Assembly: GCA_016763335.1 (NCBI GenBank)
Contig: JAESUD010000206.1
Coordinates: forward strand, 1-20,042
Source of the DNA: Emcibacteraceae bacterium
Lineage (GTDB): Bacteria; Pseudomonadota; Alphaproteobacteria; Sphingomonadales; Emcibacteraceae
DNA length: 20,042 nt
Reading direction: 5' to 3'
In this document: in pieces, positions 14,647 to 20,042 of the stretch
Layout of the letters: each line of letters starts with the position of its first letter
Position numbering within the stretch: the first letter of the stretch is position 1
The notes under the pieces: generated by a model
Told to the model about the DNA's origin: nothing
Database searches by the model: none
What the model saw: the letters and a program-made list of their open reading frames with translations, nothing else
Made by a program: the position numbers and the translations under genes

Positions 14647-16064
14647 ACTTTCAATCTTTTCAGTTTTTAGTTTTTTTTCTTGTTGTTTTATTTACCGCTA
14701 GAGTGATATTAAAAAAATTCCCCGCTTCCAAGAAGCTATTTCTTTTGGCGGCTAGTTATTTCTTTTACATGTGCTGGGATTGGCGTTTCGCGGGGTTAAT
14801 TCTCGTGATTACGGTCATTAATTTTATTGTTGGCCACAAAATTCAAAATGCTGAAAATAGTGTTACTAAAAAACGCTGGCTTGGGCTATCTGTGGGCATC
14901 AGTATTGGTATTCTTGGCTATTTCAAATATGTTGATTTCTTTATTGATAGTATGAATGTAGCTTTGACGAGTATCGGTTTTGGTGGTGAATTGCCGTTGC
15001 TTAATGTGCTTTTGCCTATCGGTATATCTTTCTATACGTTTCAAAGCATAAGTTACACACTTGATATTTATCGCGGCAGATCTGATGCCGTTGAAAGCTT
15101 TAGCGATTTTGCGTTATTTGTGGCGTTTTTCCCGCAATTGGTTGCGGGGCCGATTGTTCGGGCGTCGTATTTCTTGCCTCAGCTTAATAGCGACCATAAG
15201 GAAGAGCCCAATGCCATGGAATCCGGCATGGCATTAATCATCCGTGGGTTTATTAAAAAGGTGGCGTTCGCGGATGTTCTTGCGGTGCATCTTGTCGATC
15301 CGGCATTTGCCGATCCGGGGCAATATTCACCGGTTTTTCTTTTGGTTGGCATATACGCCTATAGCTATCAGGTTTATATGGATTTTTCCGGATATACAGA
15401 TATCGCACGTGGTGTATCAAGAACACTTGGTTACGAGTTGCAGATCAACTTTAACAGGCCCTATCAAGCGATAAGTGTGTCAAATTTCTGGCAGCGATGG
15501 CATATTTCCATGTCTTCGTTTTTTCGCGATTATCTATTCTTTGGTTTAGGCGGTTCAAAATATGGCAATGTATACATCAATTTAATGCTCACTTTTATTG
15601 CTATCGGGATTTGGCACGGGGCAGGGTGGAATTTTGTTCTTTATGGCGCTATGCATGGGGCGTTTGTTGGTCTTGAACGGTGGCGCCGAAACAAACGAAA
15701 AGCGGCCGGCGTCAGCGAACCTGAATATCATGGCATCCGACTTGCAATACAATGGTTTTGGATATTTAATGTCGTTGCTTTTTCAAGGCTGCTGTTCCGT
15801 GGGGGGTCGTTAGAAAGTGCTATTGAATATGGCAAAGCAATGACAAATTTTGCCGTGACATTGATCCCGTTTAGTACGGTAGGTATTATTGTATTCGTTT
15901 TGGCGATTATGTTGCAATATTCGCGGACAGGATGGACAACCGGCTGGAAAGATTTTTATTGCCGCATACCAGTTGCAATTCAGTCGATGTTGATCGTTGG
16001 CGTTTTATATACGTTGGTTGCCCTTTCAAGCGAAGAAGCGCCGTTTATTTATTTCCAATTTTAA
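14643..16064 (+). CDS. MBOAT-family membrane O-acyltransferase (AlgI/PatA-like)
   Basis: A 473-aa polytopic protein with the AlgI-type MBOAT pattern: LLPIGISFYTFQSISYTLDIYRG (about 123-145), FFPQLVAGPIVRA (162-174), DFSGYTDIARG (247-257), NRPYQAISVSNFWQRWHISMS (271-291, His287) and the invariant catalytic His325 in GIWHGAGWNF. It probably carries acetyl or another acyl group from a cytoplasmic donor to the periplasmic face for the SGNH partner. The start is TTG at 14643-14645, overlapping the upstream TGA as TTGA, with GGAGG six bases upstream inside the SGNH gene. That is classical translational coupling. The stop is followed after 9 bp by a TetR-type operator palindrome of the next transcription unit. 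Confidence 0.92.
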   Translation: MNFQSFQFLVFFLVVLFTARVILKKFPASKKLFLLAASYFFYMCWDWRFAGLILVITVINFIVGHKIQNAENSVTKKRWLGLSVGISIGILGYFKYVDFFIDSMNVALTSIGFGGELPLLNVLLPIGISFYTFQSISYTLDIYRGRSDAVESFSDFALFVAFFPQLVAGPIVRASYFLPQLNSDHKEEPNAMESGMALIIRGFIKKVAFADVLAVHLVDPAFADPGQYSPVFLLVGIYAYSYQVYMDFSGYTDIARGVSRTLGYELQINFNRPYQAISVSNFWQRWHISMSSFFRDYLFFGLGGSKYGNVYINLMLTFIAIGIWHGAGWNFVLYGAMHGAFVGLERWRRNKRKAAGVSEPEYHGIRLAIQWFWIFNVVAFSRLLFRGGSLESAIEYGKAMTNFAVTLIPFSTVGIIVFVLAIMLQYSRTGWTTGWKDFYCRIPVAIQSMLIVGVLYTLVALSSEEAPFIYFQF

Positions 16065-16073
16065 ATTAAAAAG

Positions 16074-16138
16074 ATACCGTCTGGTATTTTATCCTTGCTT
16101 TTGATGGTTTTGCTTATTAAAGTACCAATCGGTATTAA
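16074..16138 (+). promoter_or_regulatory. TetR promoter with two TACC-N4-GGTA operators
   Basis: Two palindromes share one core: ATACC-GTCT-GGTAT at 16074-16087 and TACC-AATC-GGTA at 16123-16134, with centres 48 bp apart. A promoter fits around the second: TTGCTT (16110-16115), 17 bp, TATTAA (16133-16138), so operator 2 fills the spacer and touches the -10. This is the geometry of autorepression by the TetR protein that starts at 16160. Site 1 might instead be a weak terminator stem for the MBOAT gene, since TTTTAT follows it. Confidence 0.55.
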
Positions 16139-16159
16139 ATTAAATAAAGTAAAAATTTT

Positions 16160-16756
16160 ATGGTAAGAGGAAGACCCCGCAAAATTGAACCTGATGCTGC
16201 CTTAAAGTCAGCGATGATCGTTTTCTGGCAAAAAGGTTTTGACGGTACTTCAATGGCTGATCTGGTTAAGGCAACGGGAATGGCAAAGCCGGGTTTATAC
16301 GCAACGTTTGGTGATAAGCAGGAAATTTATTCAAAGGCACTTGAGCAATATGTAAAAGACCGAGGTTTTCCTATAGCCAGGAAACTTATGGCCTCGGAGA
16401 AAAGCACACGAGATGCAGTACGGGATTTTTTGCAGGATATTGCCATTAATATGTTTGACCAATCAACCCCGAATGGCTGTTTTTTGGTAAATACGATTGT
16501 TGAAAGCGAAGCCGGATATTTCCACCTCGAAGTGTTAGGACGCAAATATAATGACAAGCGCCGCGAAATATTAAGCCACTTTTTTCAAAATGCAAAAACC
16601 GCGGGTAAAATTTCAGCAACAAGTGACCCAGAAGCATTAGCAGAATTTTATATGGCGCAAGCATTGACGATACCGGTTTTGGATAAAGCGGGCATTAGCC
16701 AAAAAAGTATGGACCGTTTTATTGAAACGGCATTGATGGTTTTAAGGGATGAGTAG
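16160..16756 (+). CDS. TetR/AcrR-family transcriptional repressor
   Basis: A 198-aa regulator. The N-terminal HTH domain is complete: ALKSAMIVFWQKGFDGTSMADLVKATGMAKPGLYATFGDKQEIYSK in the family's usual order, with the recognition helix around MAKPGLYATF. The ligand domain carries GCFLVNTIVESEAG, a pattern of the YezE/NemR-like TetR groups. The basic start MVRGRPRKIEP is typical of this group. It has a weak SD. The DUF1624 gene follows after 20 bp on the same strand, so the likely target is its own operon, through the paired palindromes at 16074-16134. The ligand is unknown. Confidence 0.92.
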   Translation: MVRGRPRKIEPDAALKSAMIVFWQKGFDGTSMADLVKATGMAKPGLYATFGDKQEIYSKALEQYVKDRGFPIARKLMASEKSTRDAVRDFLQDIAINMFDQSTPNGCFLVNTIVESEAGYFHLEVLGRKYNDKRREILSHFFQNAKTAGKISATSDPEALAEFYMAQALTIPVLDKAGISQKSMDRFIETALMVLRDE

Positions 16757-16776
16757 GGTATAAAAAGGATCAATAA

Positions 16777-17988
16777 ATGACAGATATAACAAATGATCAA
16801 GTTGACGTCCGGTCATACCGGATGAGCAATATTGATATGATGCGCGGGCTTGTAATCATTATCATGGCAATAGACCATGTAAGGGATTATTTTTATTTCA
16901 GTGGTGCAGGTGTTTCGATAAGCGACCCTAATATTGATGCGGCCTTTTATTTCACCCGTTGGATAACGCATTTTTGTGCACCGGTATTTGTGTTTCTTGC
17001 CGGGACTTCGGTTGAGCTTATGTCTGGACGTCGTTCGAAAAAAGAATTAGCTAAATTCGTCTTTAAACGCGGTGCATGGCTTATTTTTTGTGAAATTGTG
17101 ATTATTTCTACGGCTGTAACCTTTGCACCATTTGGTGAGCCGGCAATGGGCGGAAAAACCATCCTCTTTTTGCAGGTATTATGGGCAATGGGTTTTAGTA
17201 TGATTGTTTTGTCAGGTGCTTTATTCCTTGGGTCTAGAGCTTGTTTAATGATTGGGATCGCGATTGTAGTTGGTCATAATTTACTTGGTGTTGTATGGCC
17301 TACTGGAAACCCGTTTGGCGGGGGCAATGATCCGGCATGGATAACAATATTATCACCGGGGTCATTTATAGTTGGTCCTTTTTATGCCATGGTTCTATAT
17401 CCACCAATCCAGTGGGCTGGCATAATTTTACTTGGGTTTGGGTCTACTTTTATATTTCAGATGGAACCATTAAAACGTGATGCTTTACTTAGAAAAATTG
17501 GATTTTCGTTCGTTGCTGCTTTTGTGGTTATAAGGTTCACTGGAATTTATGGTGATACTAATTTGTGGCAATCGCAAGAACTTGGAATAATTTCCACTTT
17601 ATTTGATTTTATGGATGTTACGAAATATCCGCCTAGTTTATTATATGCTCTAGCGACGCTTGGCCCAATGGCAGTTATATGTTCTTATGCCGACCGCTGG
17701 AATGGTAAAATCAAAGACGCGCTGGTCATGTTTGGCCGGGTGCCGTTTGCCTTTTATGTGGGGCATTTTTACTTGATTCATTTTTTAAGCGTTTTACTCG
17801 GCATGTGGCAAGGTTTTGAAGCAGGTCAATTGCTGCACATGTTCCCGTTTTATCCGCATGGTTTCGGGATAAATTTAATAGGCGTATATGGCGTGTGGAT
17901 ATTGGTGATGGCAATTATGTATCCGTTCTGTTTGTGGGTAGCTAAAATTAAAAGCACCCGTAAGAACTGGTGGCTGAGTTACCTGTAA
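16777..17988 (+). CDS. DUF1624 / HGSNAT-like polytopic membrane protein (putative acyltransferase)
   Basis: A 403-aa membrane protein with about ten hydrophobic segments. The N-terminal block SNIDMMRGLVIIIMAIDHVRDYF followed by WITHFCAPVFVFLAGTS is the signature of the heparan-alpha-glucosaminide N-acetyltransferase-like (DUF1624) family, related to YeiB and other membrane acyltransferases. The Asp-His of IDHVRDYF and the His of WITHFCAP are the conserved polar residues within the membrane region. Bacterial members are poorly characterised; membrane transfer of acyl groups to sugars is an inference from the eukaryotic enzyme. The ATG has AAGGAT six bases upstream, and the gene lies 20 bp behind tetR, so it is presumably the gene the repressor controls. 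Confidence 0.82.
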   Translation: MTDITNDQVDVRSYRMSNIDMMRGLVIIIMAIDHVRDYFYFSGAGVSISDPNIDAAFYFTRWITHFCAPVFVFLAGTSVELMSGRRSKKELAKFVFKRGAWLIFCEIVIISTAVTFAPFGEPAMGGKTILFLQVLWAMGFSMIVLSGALFLGSRACLMIGIAIVVGHNLLGVVWPTGNPFGGGNDPAWITILSPGSFIVGPFYAMVLYPPIQWAGIILLGFGSTFIFQMEPLKRDALLRKIGFSFVAAFVVIRFTGIYGDTNLWQSQELGIISTLFDFMDVTKYPPSLLYALATLGPMAVICSYADRWNGKIKDALVMFGRVPFAFYVGHFYLIHFLSVLLGMWQGFEAGQLLHMFPFYPHGFGINLIGVYGVWILVMAIMYPFCLWVAKIKSTRKNWWLSYL

Positions 17989-18006
17989 AATATAAATCAT
18001 GCACTG

Positions 18007-18037
18007 GGGGGTGTTTCATAGATTTTGAGATACCCCC
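18007..18037 (+). terminator. Strong hairpin behind the DUF1624 gene (terminator-like, no T-tract)
   Basis: GGGGGTGTTTC (18007-18017) pairs with GAGATACCCCC (18027-18037): 11 bp including five G-C pairs and two G-U pairs, with a 9-nt loop. It lies 18 bp after the DUF1624 stop. No U-run follows, so it may be an mRNA 3-prime-end or processing structure rather than an intrinsic terminator, or part of the leader of the next gene, whose start is 61 bp further on. Confidence 0.4.
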
Positions 18038-18098
18038 TACATATGTTATGCCTTTTATTCACAAGCATTGACGCTTGAATTATGAAAAGGGGTAAGTA

Positions 18099-18650
18099 AT
18101 GAAAAAAATAACTTTGTTTATGTTTTCAATAATATATTTGGTTATGTGGTCTGCGAATATACTTCATGCACAAGAGCAACCTGAATATCTGGGTATCTAT
18201 AAAAGAAATCCGGAAGATATGGCGGCTGTTAATAAAGTAATTACCGATTTTCAAACGGCTATTAAGACCAAGGACGGTGCATTATTAAGTTCGCTAGTGA
18301 TGTATGATGATATTTTTTTCATATCGCCGTTGCCGCAAGATAGGCTTGAAGAAATTAGAAAAAGACCGGGACTTGAAAAAGTCATGCTTGAACATCCAAC
18401 AGGACGATTAAGCGGTTTCATCAAGTCAATTTCTGAAACAGAGGACGCACTTGATGAAAAGTTTTATAATGTAAATATCAAGATGGACGGTAATGCAGCT
18501 TTGGTCACATTTGATTATGAATTTATTCGTAATGAAAAGGTGCAGAATTATGGTTTTGAAACATGGAATATGGTTAAAGTAGACGGCTTATGGAAAATTG
18601 CCACAGTGTTCTGGACGGTTAATCGTTTAGCGGAAACCGTGCAAGAATGA
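18099..18650 (+). CDS. Exported NTF2-like (SnoaL/DUF4440-type) protein
   Basis: A 183-aa protein with a signal peptide (MKKITLFMFSIIYLVMWSAN, likely cleavage after ILHA). The mature part has the NTF2-like layout: a first helix VNKVITDFQTAIKTKDGALLSSLV, the DIFFISPL strand, then the closing strands MDGNAALVTFDYEFI, NYGFETWNMVKVDGLWKIATVFWTVN. The WxMVKVDGLWKIATV ending is the usual last hairpin of DUF4440-type domains. Such domains bind small hydrophobic ligands or act as enzymes; nothing here fixes a function. The start has AAAAGGGG 6-7 bases upstream. It converges on the LysE gene with 22 bp between the stops. Confidence 0.8.
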   Translation: MKKITLFMFSIIYLVMWSANILHAQEQPEYLGIYKRNPEDMAAVNKVITDFQTAIKTKDGALLSSLVMYDDIFFISPLPQDRLEEIRKRPGLEKVMLEHPTGRLSGFIKSISETEDALDEKFYNVNIKMDGNAALVTFDYEFIRNEKVQNYGFETWNMVKVDGLWKIATVFWTVNRLAETVQE

Positions 18651-18672
18651 TGTTATAGGCAGTTAGCCAAAA

Positions 18673-19302
18673 CTATTTGTTGGAATATATAATGGCAAGG
18701 CCGCCACTGACAAAGGCACCACCGGTGATTTTATTGACCAGTTTACTAATGTCGGAATTTTTGAAGAAATGACCAATTTTTTGCCCACCTGCGGCATAAA
18801 TCATTAGGCATGTGAAGGCGGCAATTGCAACGGTCGTTACCATGAAAATATAAAGTGATAATGAGGCGATTTCCGGATTTAGAAATTGTGGAAAAAGCGC
18901 GGTAAAAAATACAATCGCTTTTGGGTTTCCAGCGGCGACAATAAACCCCTGATAAAATAGTTTCTTATGAGGGACTTTTGTTGGCTTCGATGTTTTTTCT
19001 GTGCCGTGCATATCCCAAGGGGGGCTTTTCCAGAGCATGATACCCAAATAAACCAGGTAGGCGGCACCAATATATTTTATGATCATGAATAACGTACCGG
19101 ATGTGGCAATTAATATTCCGAGCCCGGCAATTGAAATGATCGCCTGAATAGAAGAGGCAAGCATATTGCCCGATGCGGTATAGGCCGTATCTTTAAAACC
19201 GTATCTCATACCATGTGTAAGCCCGAGCAGCATACTCGGCCCCGGTATGCCGGAAGCAACAAAAACGGTTACAATAAAAACGAGACAAAATTCCAGTGTC
19301 AT
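18673..19302 (-). CDS. LysE/RhtB-family amino-acid exporter
   Basis: A 209-aa inner-membrane exporter of normal family length, with six hydrophobic segments. The family start is clear: LEFCLVFIVTVFVASGIPGPSMLLGLTHGMRYGFKDTAYTASGNMLA, including the GPSM motif and the G-x-R-x-G loop, then YIGAAYLVYLGIMLW and GFIVAAGNPKAIVFFTALFPQF. Members export amino acids such as homoserine or threonine, or similar metabolites; the substrate is not predictable. I chose ATG at 19300-19302 because AGGG lies eight bases upstream; the GTG at 19309-19311 has no spaced SD. It has its own promoter at 19335-19363. Confidence 0.9.
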   Translation of the reverse strand: MTLEFCLVFIVTVFVASGIPGPSMLLGLTHGMRYGFKDTAYTASGNMLASSIQAIISIAGLGILIATSGTLFMIIKYIGAAYLVYLGIMLWKSPPWDMHGTEKTSKPTKVPHKKLFYQGFIVAAGNPKAIVFFTALFPQFLNPEIASLSLYIFMVTTVAIAAFTCLMIYAAGGQKIGHFFKNSDISKLVNKITGGAFVSGGLAIIYSNK

Positions 19303-19334
19303 ATTCTTCACCCTGATTATGAATATATGAATTT

Positions 19335-19363
19335 ACTATCGGTTTAGTGTTTAATATTGTCAA
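19335..19363 (-). promoter_or_regulatory. Promoter of the LysE-family gene
   Basis: On the minus strand a perfect TTGACA (19358-19363) and GATAGT (19335-19340) are 17 bp apart. The predicted start near 19328 gives a leader of about 26 nt. It lies just downstream of the amidohydrolase terminator, so the two genes are separate units. Confidence 0.65.
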
Positions 19364-19383
19364 GTCCTGTGGAATTTAAGATG

Positions 19384-19415
19384 AAAAAAAGGCCGCTATA
19401 CTTAGCGGCCTTTTT
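19384..19415 (-). terminator. Intrinsic terminator behind the amidohydrolase gene (possibly bidirectional)
   Basis: GGCCGCTA (19391-19398) and TAGCGGCC (19403-19410) pair perfectly around a TACT loop. Seven A lie on one side (19384-19390) and five T on the other, so the minus transcript has a seven-U run after the stem. It lies 19 bp past the amidohydrolase stop. Confidence 0.93.
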
Positions 19416-19433
19416 CTATGTTATGTGGATATT

Positions 19434-20042
19434 TTATTTTTGATGTTTGATATCGCCGTGGACGATGGTCAGGACATTTTCTGATGACATGATTTGATCG
19501 AGCGGAATTGTCATCCAGTCTTTATCAAATACTGCAACATCAGCAAGTTTACCAACCTCGATTGAGCCAATGGCATTTTCCTGGAAGGCGGCATAAGCGC
19601 CCCAGATGGTCAGCATTTTAAGGCTTTCTTCGCGGGTGACGGCAAGCTCGGGATGCCATCCTTCACCGGAAAATCCGTCAAGGTCTTTACGGGCAACAGC
19701 AGCGTAAAACTCAATACGCGGATCACCAATTTCAACCGGTTGATCAGAACCACCAGGAACAATCGCCCCTTTATCGATGAATGTCCGCCATAGATACGCA
19801 TTGGCAAGGCGTTTCTGGCCAAGGCGGTCACCGGCAAAATGTAAATCACCAATGGCGTGGGATGCCTGCATTGACGGAATAATGTCAAGATCAATGAAAC
19901 GGTCAACATCATTTGGTTGAATGTTCTGTGCATGTTCAATGCGCCATCTTGGGTCATTAACGGCCCGTTGTGATTTTGGCACGGCATTAAGGGCAATTTC
20001 ATAAGCATCAAGCACTTTGCGGTTGGCATCATCGCCAATGGC
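19434..20042 (-). CDS. YtcJ-like metal-dependent amidohydrolase, C-terminal part (runs off the window)
   Basis: The last 203 residues of an Amidohydro_3/YtcJ-type hydrolase. The frame is open to the window edge, where AIGDDANRKVLDAYE matches the HAIGDxAN metal-site motif of the family. Then follow DPRWRIEHAQ with a metal-ligand His, IIPSMQASHA, GAIVPGGSDQPVE with the catalytic Asp, the DPRIEFYAAVAR block and the closing GSIEVGKLADVAVFDKDWM. All these fit a TIM-barrel amidohydrolase with its small beta domain. The substrate is unknown for most of the family. The N-terminal half, with the first metal motif and any signal peptide, lies outside. A terminator follows the stop codon. Confidence 0.9.
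   Translation of the reverse strand, partial: AIGDDANRKVLDAYEIALNAVPKSQRAVNDPRWRIEHAQNIQPNDVDRFIDLDIIPSMQASHAIGDLHFAGDRLGQKRLANAYLWRTFIDKGAIVPGGSDQPVEIGDPRIEFYAAVARKDLDGFSGEGWHPELAVTREESLKMLTIWGAYAAFQENAIGSIEVGKLADVAVFDKDWMTIPLDQIMSSENVLTIVHGDIKHQK

Noticed and set aside
19610..20038. Second minus-strand open frame of 142 codons within the amidohydrolase region
   Set aside because: It is a shifted frame of the amidohydrolase; the overlapping frame carries all family motifs.
1..20042. Mobile element, CRISPR array, tRNA or attachment site
   Set aside because: I saw no transposase or integrase motifs, no spaced repeat array, no cloverleaf with a CCA-type acceptor and no long flanking repeats.

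Overview
The window looks like chromosomal DNA of an AT-rich, probably free-living alphaproteobacterium. The clearest phylogenetic marker is a CpdR-type single-receiver protein divergent from an N-formylglutamate amidohydrolase; a HisN-type histidinol-phosphatase lies in the same window. Several starts are TTG or GTG, and several promoters resemble the alphaproteobacterial CTTGAC-N17-CTATAT type. I see no phage, insertion sequence, CRISPR array, tRNA or rRNA. The gene set reads as ordinary core and accessory chromosome.

Layout. Bases 2-121 are the tail of a plus-strand gene, probably a TetR-type regulator. From 142 to 9035 everything protein-coding is on the minus strand. In transcription order from the right: N-formylglutamate amidohydrolase, an unknown ~10-TM membrane protein, a single-GAF protein, typA/bipA, a large BvgS-like sensor kinase with two periplasmic solute-binding domains, a 76-aa single-TM protein, an 87-aa soluble protein, and hisN. 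From 9215 to 18650 everything is on the plus strand: cpdR; an ArsM-like methyltransferase with pepN directly behind it; a translationally coupled SGNH-hydrolase/MBOAT pair, probably an O-acyltransferase system for an envelope or secreted glycan; a TetR repressor followed by a DUF1624/HGSNAT-like membrane acyltransferase; and an exported NTF2-like protein. The right end returns to the minus strand with a LysE/RhtB exporter, a strong hairpin terminator and the C-terminal part of a YtcJ-like amidohydrolase that runs off the window.

Non-coding content is the most interesting part. The 428-bp gap 7759-8186 has no convincing protein gene but ends in a perfect plus-strand intrinsic terminator. Upstream of it are a plausible promoter, a 12-bp hairpin, a small tetraloop hairpin and an unpaired UUUCCUCCCU segment able to pair with Shine-Dalgarno sequences. 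I read this as a ~94-nt trans-acting small RNA resembling the anti-SD-bearing alphaproteobacterial sRNAs (alpha-r14/suhB type); family membership needs a covariance-model search. Other regulatory signals are a 12-bp hairpin that would bury the hisN ribosome binding site, a pair of TACC-N4-GGTA palindromes at the TetR promoter, a palindrome at the predicted SGNH/MBOAT transcription start, a 14-bp palindrome at the GAF-gene promoter, and a direct repeat between the divergent cpdR and amidohydrolase genes.

How the genes relate. The CpdR, HisN and N-formylglutamate amidohydrolase genes connect cell-cycle proteolysis control and histidine metabolism only by position, not by any visible mechanism. 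The SGNH/MBOAT pair and the TetR/DUF1624 pair are the two self-contained functional modules. No obviously new multi-gene defence or metabolic system is visible; the best candidates for new biology are the RNA elements and the uncharacterised small or membrane proteins.
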